Below the pieces are notes generated by a model. That model ran no database searches, was not told where the DNA came from, and saw nothing but the letters and a program-made list of their open reading frames with translations. The position numbers and the translations under genes are program-made. From the NCBI GenBank assembly GCA_034436045.1, contig DAOTVZ010000063.1, positions 1-31,002 on the forward strand: DNA of 31,002 nt. Reading direction: 5' to 3'. Of the stretch, positions 24,183 through 31,002 are shown piece after piece (the stretch's first letter is position 1; each line of letters begins with the position of its first letter). This DNA comes from H111-94 sp034436045 (GTDB lineage Bacteria; Chloroflexota; Ktedonobacteria; Ktedonobacterales; Ktedonobacteraceae).

Positions 24183-24288
24183 TTTAGACTAATTTTCCAT
24201 GAATCGGCCTGGGAAGCCACTGGAGCAATTTTCGCAAGAATGTGTCTCATCCCGCTCTACAGGCCGTTCTATGAGAAATTAGTCTAAA
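24183..24288. repeat. 106-bp element with long terminal inverted repeats (MITE or IS end fusion)
   Basis: TTTAGACTAATTT (24183-24195) matches AAATTAGTCTAAA (24276-24288) perfectly as an inverted repeat. With five mismatches the match extends to 29 bases (24183-24211 against 24260-24288). The inner 48 bases carry no gene. No target duplication is obvious: the left flank is TnsB-like sequence and the right flank is a membrane protein fragment. It is either a MITE or a deletion derivative of an IS with these ends. Confidence 0.7.
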
Positions 24289-24972
24289 CATCAATAAAGA
24301 AAGCTCAGGCGGATAGACTATCACAGTGGCCGATCAAGGAAAGACGCCAAGCTGTAATTTACACTGCCCAGCTTATGCTTCTACTCACTGGTGTGATTAC
24401 ACTGACTCTCTTTGCCCATAACCCTAATTCAGCCTCTCGACCTTGGAGTACACGCTATCTTGTCGGTTTGCTTGTTATCACACTGGAACGGCCTTCGTAT
24501 TCTGCCCACTACGGGCTTTCCTCGGCTCACGCGAGATCGTCTGTTTACAATCGCTCGCTGGAGCATCCTTGCTCTGCTAGTTTGCTTTTTTGCTGGAGAG
24601 ACGTTTGCCACGGCTACAGCTATGCCTGCTATCCACAAAAATGATGCGCAAGTCAGTGATTTGATGCAAAAACTTATTCAGATGCATATCACGTATATCT
24701 ACTCTGGCTACTGGCAATGTGATCGCTTCATTTTCGAGGCACAGGAGAAAGTAATCTGTGCTGTTGTCAACGAAGACCTCTCACAAGGGCTGACACGTTA
24801 TGCCCCCTATGCTACAATTGTTCATGCTGATCCTCGTGCATCCTATGTTTTTCCGCAAAACACGCCGTATCAAGTAAATTTCGAGCGGAAAATAGCACAA
24901 TCGCACCAGCACTTTCGGAAGCTTGTCATAGATGGGCACGTTATTTATCAACCTATATTGCCTGCCCAATAA
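24289..24972 (+). pseudogene. C-terminal fragment of a polytopic membrane protein, frameshifted
   Basis: From 24291 one frame reads SIKKAQADRLSQWPIKERRQ, a helix MLLLTGVITLTLFAHNP and RPWSTRYLVGLLVIT. At about 24470-24485 the reading shifts by one to FPRLTRDRLFTIARW, a second helix SILALLVCFFAGETFATATA, and a soluble tail with MQKLIQMHITYIYSGYWQCD, KVICAVVNEDLSQG and HFRKLVIDGHVIYQP, ending with TAA at 24970-24972. The pattern of membrane helices followed by a C-terminal extracytoplasmic domain recalls glycosyltransferase-like membrane proteins of this phylum, but I cannot name the family. The front of the gene is gone, cut at the 106-bp element. Confidence 0.6.
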
Positions 24973-25255
24973 AATATTGCTTTTCCGCCAGATAAAAGGG
25001 TCGGAAGTAATCTGGAAGTAGAATTGGTACCCTTTTCCAGGATAGCCCGAAGGGGCCGTGCTTGCTGTAGCTTGCCCGCGAGGAGCGGGAACCAGGAGGA
25101 ACGGAGAGCCGCTTCAGAGAGTCGGCATCGTCGGCGAGGATGGCTACCAGCAGGGGTCTTGCCTGTGCCCGTGGCCTTGCGAGAGCAAGCGAGCTTGCCG
25201 CACTTGCCTGGCAAGTGCGTGAACGAGGAAGCTCTTTTTCCCGGCAGCTCACTGC
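24973..25255. other. Non-coding stretch with short palindromes
   Basis: No gene is seen. The main structure is CGCACTTGCC-T-GGCAAGTGCG (25199-25219), a perfect 10-bp inverted repeat with a one-base centre. A smaller CTTGC/GCAAG pair lies just before it. The stretch lies next to the end of a minus-strand transposase fragment, so it may be the outer end of that element. Confidence 0.4.
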
Positions 25256-25808
25256 TCAGACTACGTAGCCCAGCTTGGTGGTGAGCAAGGAAGCATTGAT
25301 GGCGTGTGCCCGTTGGAGGGCATGGGCATCGATGAGCAGAGAGGTCAGGGTGTTCAGGTTACACACCGAGGCGATGTTACGCACTTTTGGATGGACCAGC
25401 CGCTTTCGCTTGACTGTTCGAGCGTTGCGTACTGGTACGCCGCCGATAGACCATGTGGTACAAGGGACTGTCCCGATTGAGGGTGACGCGCATCAGGTCG
25501 CTTGCTTCCCAGTTGAGATTCTTGACACACCCCTTTTCTTTGAGGAACTGTGGATGGTCACAGCTCTCGCCATTCGGTGCGGGGAAGAGCAAGGGGCAGC
25601 GAAAGCGTTGAGCGCGATAGCCAGAGGGATGGGCATACAAGTAGGTAGGATGCATACGCACCCCTTTCCTGCAACGGGGGACTCCATCAGGGTCACGATA
25701 GGTCTCAGGGTGACCGTCCTGATTGAGTGGCACGGTTGCGATGCCGAGGCGATGGACGACGGTTTGGTAGACATACCACGCATCATCGGCTGCATCGGCG
25801 GTGATGTG
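25256..25808 (-). pseudogene. C-terminal fragment of a DDE transposase
   Basis: On the minus strand the frame reads EHITADAADDAWYVYQTVVH, then GVRMHPTYLYAHPSGYRAQRF, LFPAPNGESCDHPQF, GCVKNLNWEASDLMRVTL and YRRRTSTQRSNSQAKA. A one-base shift near 25395 restores the expected end HPKVRNIASVCNLNTLTSLL and AHALQRAHAINASLLTTKLG, with a TGA at 25256-25258. These blocks are familiar from Ktedonobacteria-type transposases with a Cys-containing C-terminal part. Its front is cut by the IS4 element at 25809. The frame on the opposite strand here is only a shadow. Confidence 0.75.
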
Positions 25809-27062
25809 CTCTCTCCCTGAAACTTTTAGATGGCAGGAAATCAAGCAAGAAAAAGAGATCGTCTCAACAAGAAGAAAAGCAAAATCTTATCTTGGAGGAC
25901 GATCTCAATGGATGCATCCGCCGTAGTATGGGAACATTGGAGGACACAAGTCAAGCAATTGCTCCCAGGGATTCATGGACATCAGAAGAAAACGCTGGCC
26001 TTGTTCGTCATCGGTATCATTCTTTCAGGAAGTGCTGTACTGCAACGAGCAGCAGAAAGTATCAGTCTGCATGGAATCAATCCAGCCAAAATGACGAGTA
26101 TTGAACGGAGATTGGCACGTTTTCTCGCCAATGATCGTGTGGCAGTCACCAAGATCTGGGGAAATTTTTTGTCAGCGGTGCTGCCAATTTGGCAGGGGAA
26201 GCCGATACGCTTCATCCTTGATTGCACGCCGTTTTGCTCTGATGCAACCATTGTGTATCTCGGCTTGCTCGTTCATTCGCGGGTACTACCGGTGGCCTGG
26301 GCAGTGATGCCAGCTACAGAGCAATGGGAAGAAAAACAATGGAGCATCGTAGCACGTCTGCTCGACCAGCTTCTCCCACATTTGGCAAGTGCAGATTGCA
26401 CCTTGATTGCTGATCGAGGGTTGACAGGCTTCCCATGAGTGAAGATCTGTCGTGATCGGCAGTGGCACTATTTGTTGCGTGTGTGTAAGGAACATACCTG
26501 TCAACGCAAGATGGGCAAAGGCTGGAGTTCCTGGTGCCGTTTTGATGCATTTCTACAGAAAACGGGTCAGCAATGGTATGGCTGGGCCAAAGTCTGGAAA
26601 GAAGACACGATTGAAACGTATGTGAGCGCTTGTTGGATGCAAGATTGCGAGGAAAGCTGGACCTTGATTGCTGATCAAAAAGCAGGTAAACGGCGTGTAA
26701 AGGAGTATGCCTTACGTATGCGCGTTGAGTCAACTTTTCAGGATAGCAAAAATCGAGGATGGAACCTGGAGGCCAGTTTGGTCAAGGAAGAAGCGAGGTT
26801 AGACCGTTTGCTGTTGGCACTCTTTTTGGCGATGTGGTGGGTCAGTCATCTGGCCGCCTCCTGCATACATCATGGCAAACGTGATCGCTTTGATCGCACA
26901 GATCGCCGCGACAAAGGGATTTTTCGTCTCGGACGTCTCTGGCTCCTGGATATTCTGCGTCGAACCTGCAATCAAGCTGACCTGGTTCACTGCTTACCTT
27001 TTCGCAAGTTGGCTACTGGATGGCACTTTTCCATGCGCTTTTAAAATGTGTCAGGGAGAGAG
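25809..27062 (+). mobile_element. IS4 family insertion sequence
   Basis: About 1254 bp bounded by CTCTCTCCCTGA (25809-25820) and its inverted copy TCAGGGAGAGAG (27051-27062); with gaps the inverted repeat extends inward to about 18 bases. It holds one transposase gene with an internal stop. The flanking bases give no target duplication (gtgatgtg on the left, gctggtag on the right), and the two flanks belong to different transposase fragments. Confidence 0.8.
25908..27044 (+). pseudogene. IS4 family transposase with internal stop codon
   Basis: The ATG at 25908 follows GGAGG by 9 bases. The 378-codon frame holds the IS4 DDE pattern: FILDCTPF (first Asp), LIADRGLTG (second Asp) and YALRMRVESTFQDSKNRGW, which fits Y-(2)-R-(3)-E-(6)-K exactly with the catalytic Glu. 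A TGA at 26436-26438 stands directly after GLTGFP and the same frame continues to 27044, so one point mutation inactivates it. Otherwise the sequence looks fresh, with no frameshift. A GTG follows the stop immediately, but re-initiation would not restore both Asp residues in one chain. Confidence 0.85.
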
Positions 27063-27312
27063 GCTGGTAGAACTCCTCCAGGGTGCGTTCGCCGCTGATG
27101 GCATAGCCGAAGAGGACTGCCAGAAAGTCGATCACCTCGTAGTATCCGAAGCGCCGTCGGACAAAGCGCACCCTTTCGCTGATCTTGCTAAGCACATCGT
27201 GCTGGCGAAGAGCGCTGATGAGCAGCACCACTTCGCCAAACCAGCCAGGGGGCGAGGGGTTGGACTCGGAAGTCGTCTGGATTTTTACCGAACTGTCAAC
27301 GATACTGGTCAT
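27063..27312 (-). pseudogene. N-terminal fragment of a DDE transposase
   Basis: The minus-strand ATG at 27312 follows AAGGAGG by five bases and opens MTSIVDSSVKIQTTSESNPS, then WFGEVVLLISALRQHDVLSK, RRRFGYYEVIDFLAVLFGYA and ISGERTLEEFYQPL. This is the well-conserved start of a transposase type common in Ktedonobacteria. After about 83 codons it is cut by the right end of the IS4 element. Its C-terminal part is not found on the other side of that element, where a different transposase lies. Confidence 0.75.
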
Positions 27313-27315
27313 GTC

Positions 27316-27361
27316 TGCCTCCTTGTTGAGAACTGTTGTCTTCTTTCTCCTCAAGGAGGCA
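27316..27361 (-). promoter_or_regulatory. Inverted repeat enclosing the ribosome site of the minus-strand transposase
   Basis: TGCCTCCTTG (27316-27325) and CAAGGAGGCA (27352-27361) are perfectly complementary. On the minus-strand transcript the arm next to the start codon contains the AAGGAGG ribosome site, so the hairpin would hide it. IS elements such as IS10 and IS50 use hairpins of this kind to block translation from outside transcripts. Confidence 0.5.
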
Positions 27362-27399
27362 TATTTTTACCCCGATTGTCTACAGGTTACATCTCGTTG

Positions 27400-28326
27400 C
27401 GCATCGCGTGGGAGTGGGGAGAGAGTACCCCACATCGCAAAGGATACCGTAATGGGAGCTATCAGCGAGATTTGGCGACCTCTTCAGGCACCATTGAAGC
27501 GCTGGATGTCCCCAGAGACCGCGAGGGGCGATTTCATACCCATATCTTTGATCGCTATCAGCGCTATGAACAGCAAGTGGCCGACGGGCTGACCCAGATG
27601 TTTGTTGCGGGAACCAGCACGCACAAGGTCGGTGAAGTGGCCCAAACGTTGATGAGAGTCGCCCCCAGCGTGAGCGCGGTCAGCCGCCTCAATCATACTT
27701 TAACTGAACAGTTTGAAGCTTGGCGAGGGCGTTCACTGCTGCCTCACTATCGCATCCTGTATCTCGATGGGATTCATTTTACCGTCCGACATGGAGAGAA
27801 AACTGACTCGACCATCATCTTAACCGCTCTGGGCGTGAACCTGGAAGGCAACAAGGACGTCTTGGCCTTACGAACCTGCGCCGAGGAAGACAAAGATGGA
27901 TGGAGCTGTCTACTCCAATATGTGCGCCGTTGTGGAGCCACCCAGGTAGACTTGATCGTCACTGATGGACATGAAGGGTTGCTTGCCGCTGTCTCGGCAC
28001 TCTTTCCCGCCACGCCGCGCCAGCGTTGTGTGGTGCATAAAGAGCGCAACGTGCTCAATGCCATTCCTCATCGGGAACGCAAAGAGGTCAGTGCGGAACT
28101 GGCTGGAAGCTTCAGGGCTGCAACGAAGGAGGAGGCTCAGCTCAATTTGGCGGCCTTCAAAGCCAAATACCAGAAACGCTATCCCGAAGCGATCCGTAGC
28201 CTCTGTGAAGATGAAGAGCACTTGTTGACGTTTTATGCCTTTCCACAAGTGATGCATCGCTACATTCGCACGACCAATGCCATTGAAAGCTTTTTCAGCA
28301 ATGTTCGGCAACGGACAGACCAGATT
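27400..28326 (+). pseudogene. IS256 family (Mutator-type) transposase fragment, both ends missing
   Basis: Similarity begins at about 27425 with PHRKGYRNGSYQRDL and GTIEALDVPRDREGRF and runs to NAIESFFSNVRQRTDQI at 28326. The DDE residues are present: YLDGIHFTV (first Asp), VTDGHEGLL (second Asp, followed by the RQRCVVHKERNVL block) and NAIESFF (Glu). Missing are the N-terminal ~100 residues and the C-terminal end. The right break is exactly where the IS21 element starts. The open frame runs further upstream, across the IS4 element, but that part is not this gene. Confidence 0.88.
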
Positions 28327-28339
28327 TGTATTTTGTAAT

Positions 28340-28386
28340 AAAAGTGGGCCAGTGGGACAAAGAAATATATCCGAAAAGTTTACCAG
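28340..28386 (+). repeat. Left-end transposase-binding repeats of the IS21 element
   Basis: AAAAGTGGGCCAG (28340-28352) and AAAAGTTTACCAG (28374-28386) are two direct copies of one 13-base motif, 34 bases apart. They match three inverted copies at the right end. IS21 elements typically carry such multiple end repeats as IstA binding sites. Confidence 0.75.
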
Positions 28387-28449
28387 GGAAGAGACAGATC
28401 TGCTATCGTGGAGGGAACAGAAAATCCTTACACGCTAGGAGGTCGGGAG

Positions 28450-29973
28450 ATGATCACCTTGGAACAATACGAACAGATTCGGCGCATGTACCATGTGGAA
28501 GAACAGTCGGAACGAGCCATTGCCAGAACACTGGGCCTCTCACGGCAAACCGTGAACAAGGCCCTGCACGCCGAGCAACCACCAGAATATACGTTGAAAC
28601 AGCCGCGGCCAGCACCACGGCTGGGACCGTACAAAGCACGTCTCGACGAGTTGTTAGCGGAGAATGCGCATTTGCCCAGGAAGCAACGATATACCGCCCA
28701 CAAGCTCTTTACGCTGCTTCAGGCTGAAGGCTACCAGGGATCGGAGGCCAGTGTGCAAATGTACGGGGTGCGCTGGCGTAAAGCTCACCGGCGTCCAGCG
28801 ACCTTTCTGCCGTTGGAATTTGACCCTGGCCAGGATGCGCAGGTCGACTGGGGAGAGGCGCAGGTAATCCTGGCGGGCATCCAGCAGACGGTGCAGGTGT
28901 TTGTGATGCATTTGTCCTACTCGCGGCGAACGTTTGTGATGTGCTTTCCCGCTCAGAAGCAAGAAGCGTTCCTCTTTGGGCATGTACGCGCCTTTGAACA
29001 TTTCGCGGGGGTGCCGCACCGCATCAGCTATGACAACCTGGGAGCGGCCGTCAAACCGTTGATCGAAGGGCGAGTGCGCGAGGAGCAACGGGCCTTCCTT
29101 GCCTTTCGCAGTCACTACCTGTTCAGTTCGCACTACTGTACCCCTGCTCAGGGACATGAAAAGGGGGGCGTTGAGGGAGCGGTGGGGTTCAGTCGAAGAA
29201 ATTTTCTCGTTCCCATGCCGCGTGTGGAGAGCTACGAGCAGCTCAATCAGTTTCTCGTCCAGGAGTGCCTGCGCGATGATGTGCGCGTGGTGCGTGGGCA
29301 AGCGATGACGATTGGGCAGGCCTGGGAACAAGAACGGCCCTTGTTGCGTCCGTTGCCGCGCCAGGCGTTTGAGTGCTGTGTCCATCGGCAGGTTCATTTG
29401 ACCCCCTACAGTCAGGTCAGCTTTGAGACCAACCGCTATTCGGTTCCAGCCGAGCAGGCTCGCCAAGTCCTGACCCTCAAAGCCTATCCGTTTGTCGTTG
29501 AGATTTCCGACGGCAGACAAGTGCTGGCTCGCCATCTCCGTTGCTACGGGCGCGAACAGGATGTGTTTGACCCCCTGCATTACCTCTTCTTGCTTGAGAT
29601 GCGCCCTGGAGCGCTCGAGTATGCGCGACCGCTACGGCAATGGAAAGCGGACTGGCCTGCCTCCTACCATCGTCTGCTCGCCCGTTTGCGGGAACAGTGG
29701 CTCGATGGCCGAGGCGTGAAAGAGTTCATCCGCATCTTGCAGCTTCATCAGCAGCATCCGGCGGCTCAGGTTGAGCAAGCCATCGAGCAGGCTCTCAACT
29801 TTGGCTGTCCCCATCTCGATGGAGTCAAGCATTGCCTGGCCCACCTCCAGAGCGGGCCGGTTGTGCAAGGGTCCCTCGATCTCTCCGACAAACCTCACCT
29901 GGCAGCGTTGGGAAGCCAGGCGATTGATTTAGCCTGTTACGAGCAACTCATTGAGAAAGGAGTCGCCTCATGA
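28450..29973 (+). CDS. istA: IS21 family transposase IstA
   Basis: A 507-residue transposase. The N-terminal helix-turn-helix (MITLEQYEQIRRMYHVEEQS, then ARTLGLSRQTVNKAL) binds the IS ends. The integrase core carries VDWGEAQV (first Asp), ISYDNLGAAV (second Asp) and GHEKGGVEGAVGFSRRNFL with the catalytic Glu. The C-terminal beta-barrel part (YSQVSFETNRYSVPAEQAR) is typical. The ATG at 28450 has AGGAGG seven bases upstream; a longer start at 28408 lacks this. It overlaps istB as ATGA. The frame is complete and all catalytic residues are present, so the element may be active. Confidence 0.95.
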   Translation: MITLEQYEQIRRMYHVEEQSERAIARTLGLSRQTVNKALHAEQPPEYTLKQPRPAPRLGPYKARLDELLAENAHLPRKQRYTAHKLFTLLQAEGYQGSEASVQMYGVRWRKAHRRPATFLPLEFDPGQDAQVDWGEAQVILAGIQQTVQVFVMHLSYSRRTFVMCFPAQKQEAFLFGHVRAFEHFAGVPHRISYDNLGAAVKPLIEGRVREEQRAFLAFRSHYLFSSHYCTPAQGHEKGGVEGAVGFSRRNFLVPMPRVESYEQLNQFLVQECLRDDVRVVRGQAMTIGQAWEQERPLLRPLPRQAFECCVHRQVHLTPYSQVSFETNRYSVPAEQARQVLTLKAYPFVVEISDGRQVLARHLRCYGREQDVFDPLHYLFLLEMRPGALEYARPLRQWKADWPASYHRLLARLREQWLDGRGVKEFIRILQLHQQHPAAQVEQAIEQALNFGCPHLDGVKHCLAHLQSGPVVQGSLDLSDKPHLAALGSQAIDLACYEQLIEKGVAS

Positions 29974-30779
29974 GCCAAGAATTTTTACTCGAAAACTATC
30001 TGCGGCAGTTACGCCTGCCCAGTTTTCTGCACTCGTATCAGCAACTGGCCACGGAGGCGGCGCACTCCCATCTTTCCTACGAACGCTACCTCTTTGGCCT
30101 GGCGCAAGAGGAAGTGAGCAACCGGGAGGTACGCCGGATTGAGCGGCTCATCCAACAAGCCCATTTGCCGGTTCTCAAAGACCTAGCGGACTTCGAGTGG
30201 AATTTGGTGCCCTCGGTCTCCAAAGCGCGCATTCTGGAACTGGCCCAGGGAGCCTACATGGCTGCCGCTGAACCGGTGATCTTGCTGGGAAACCCTGGTC
30301 TAGGTAAATCACACGTCGCGACAGGGCGGGCTCTGGCTGCCTGTCGGCAGGGCCATCGCGTGCGCTTTTACAACGTAGCCGGACTCGTCAATGATCTCAT
30401 CAAAGCGCAGCAGGAGTATCAACTCTCGCGCGTGATGGCTCAAATCGGCAAGTACGAGCTGATCGTGCTGGATGAGCTGGGCTTTCTCCCCTTTACCTCG
30501 ACGGGAGCACAGTTAGTGTTTCAGGTCTGCTCCGCTCTCTACGAGCGAGTGGCAGTCATTGTGACGACGAACCTGCGTTTTGCGGAGTGGAGCAGTATCA
30601 TGGGCGGCGATGAGCGCATGTCAGCGGCCCTGCTGGATCGGCTCACGCATCGCGCCACGATCCTCGAATTTGTGGGAACCTCCTATCGCTTTCGTCAGCA
30701 ACTTCAGCACCAGGAGAGTCGGGAGCAAGGCGATGAGAAACTGGTCACACCGACAGGGGGTGGTCCACTTTTCGAGTAA
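29970..30779 (+). CDS. istB: IS21 family helper ATPase IstB
   Basis: A 269-residue AAA+ ATPase that partners IstA in target selection and strand transfer. Walker A GNPGLGKS lies at residues 107-114 and Walker B LIVLDE at 164-169, with a sensor region VTTNLRFAEW after it. The N-terminal helical domain (LRQLRLPSFLHSYQQLATEA) is typical of IstB. The ATG overlaps the istA stop by four bases. The C-terminal tail (QHQESREQGDEKLVTPTGGG) runs into the right-end repeats, whose first copy overlaps the last codons. Confidence 0.95.
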   Translation: MSQEFLLENYLRQLRLPSFLHSYQQLATEAAHSHLSYERYLFGLAQEEVSNREVRRIERLIQQAHLPVLKDLADFEWNLVPSVSKARILELAQGAYMAAAEPVILLGNPGLGKSHVATGRALAACRQGHRVRFYNVAGLVNDLIKAQQEYQLSRVMAQIGKYELIVLDELGFLPFTSTGAQLVFQVCSALYERVAVIVTTNLRFAEWSSIMGGDERMSAALLDRLTHRATILEFVGTSYRFRQQLQHQESREQGDEKLVTPTGGGPLFE

Positions 30780-30862
30780 CAAGTGGCACCGTTTTCAGTT
30801 GAAAACGGTTGTTGTATATCAGCCTGCTGGCATACTTTTCGCGTAAAAACTGGTTCACTTTT
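30761..30862 (-). repeat. Right-end repeats of the IS21 element with central palindrome
   Basis: Three inverted copies of the end motif: TGGTCCACTTTT (30761-30772), CTGGCATACTTTT (30827-30839) and CTGGTTCACTTTT (30850-30862). Between the first two lies a palindrome with perfect 10-base arms ACCGTTTTCA (30788-30797) and TGAAAACGGT (30800-30809), which could terminate istAB transcription or mark the end. Confidence 0.7.
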
Positions 30863-30877
30863 CCCTTGCAAAATACA

Positions 30878-31002
30878 GAGGGCTGGCGACGTCCAGTAAG
30901 GTGCGTTAACTCCCGTGCAAAGGGCGTCCAGCGATTGACCTCCATCAACAGTTCTGGTAACCCTGTCAGGGGAAACAAGCCCACCAGATCAGTTCGTATG
31001 GC
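30878..31002 (-). pseudogene. Tn3 family transposase (TnpA) fragment
   Basis: Minus-strand reading from the window edge gives RTDLVGLFPLTGLPELLMEV, then NRWTPFARELTHLTGRRQPS. The LPELLMEVNRWTPF...THL block is familiar from Tn3-type TnpA proteins. Similarity stops at the right border of the IS21 element; the rest is outside the window on the right. I rate the family call as moderate because only 41 codons are visible. Confidence 0.6.

Larger units (their letters stand above)
28327..30877 (+). mobile_element. IS21 family insertion sequence, apparently intact
   Basis: About 2551 bp holding istA and istB. The ends share TGTATTTTG (28327-28335) and CAAAATACA (30869-30877), with 5'-TG...CA-3' termini as usual for IS21. 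Inside the ends lie repeated AAAAGT-N4-CCAG motifs. The left border matches exactly the point where the IS256 fragment stops. The right flank is a Tn3-like tnpA fragment, so the flanks differ and no target duplication is visible. Confidence 0.85.

Noticed and set aside
25275..25820. 181-codon plus-strand frame
   Set aside because: It is the shadow of the minus-strand transposase fragment, whose conserved blocks explain the sequence.
1764..26438. TGA read as Trp (recoding), suggested by in-frame TGA in the ptsI remnant and the IS4 transposase
   Set aside because: Many intact genes here end in TGA and use TGG for Trp throughout, and both cases are in otherwise decaying sequences.
25256..27312. 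One transposase gene simply split by the IS4 element
   Set aside because: The N-terminal block on the right and the C-terminal block on the left belong, by recalled family pattern, to different transposase types, and the catalytic middle is missing.
26872..27400. Upstream extension of the IS256 frame to a 488-codon gene
   Set aside because: The extension crosses the IS4 right end and an antisense transposase; only the part after about 27400 resembles IS256.
28340..30862. CRISPR-like regularly spaced repeats
   Set aside because: The copies are 12-13 bases, few, unevenly spaced, in opposite orientation at two ends, and fit IS21 end sites.

Overview
The window looks like part of a chromosome from a GC-moderate, transposon-rich bacterium, most likely a Ktedonobacteria-type Chloroflexota. 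I base this on recalled family likeness of the transposases, several Gfo/Idh/MocA genes, TTG/GTG starts behind strong AGGAGG-type ribosome sites, and a short-loop cytochrome bd oxidase. The assignment is by recognition only; no rRNA or tRNA is present to settle it. The window splits into a metabolic left part (1 to about 22.1 kb) and a right part (about 22.1 to 31.0 kb) made almost wholly of nested, mostly broken mobile elements.

Left part, in order. A Gfo/Idh/MocA dehydrogenase overlaps an HPr phosphocarrier gene, and directly behind HPr lies the decayed C-terminal end of PTS enzyme I, with a stop codon at a normally conserved Trp. On the minus strand follow cydA and cydB with a small two-helix protein downstream and a four-helix membrane protein upstream. 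A MarR regulator diverges from this group across an intergenic region that carries promoter and operator-like inverted repeats. Next come a GH3 lipoprotein, a gene-poor stretch with gene scraps, and an AbiEii-like nucleotidyltransferase.

From 9.2 to 16.5 kb a catabolic cluster runs on the plus strand: DeoR regulator (near-consensus promoter), an unrecognised 126-residue protein, a hairpin, an APC permease, a BtpA/SgcQ-family protein, an FGGY sugar kinase, an SDR dehydrogenase and a calcineurin-like phosphoesterase. This is a self-contained import, phosphorylation and oxidation set with no PTS or ABC components. Its substrate cannot be read from the sequence, and it is the best candidate here for an uncharacterised pathway. 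Two divergent Gfo/Idh/MocA genes follow, separated by a LacI-type palindrome and a second operator-like repeat. Then come a long bidirectional terminator, a DinB-family protein, an aldo/keto reductase and a GT2 glycosyltransferase.

Right part. A frameshifted IS3 copy breaks off into a TnsB-like (Tn7-type) transposase with a single-base frameshift. That ends at a 106-bp element with ~29-bp terminal inverted repeats, followed by the C-terminal fragment of a membrane protein. Then follow a minus-strand transposase fragment, an IS4-family element with an internal stop, the N-terminal end of another transposase, an IS256 fragment, and an intact-looking IS21 element (istA-istB) with repeated end motifs. 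The IS21 element separates the IS256 fragment from a Tn3-like tnpA fragment. The flanks of the IS4 and IS21 copies do not match, which points to repeated IS-mediated deletion or recombination at this site.
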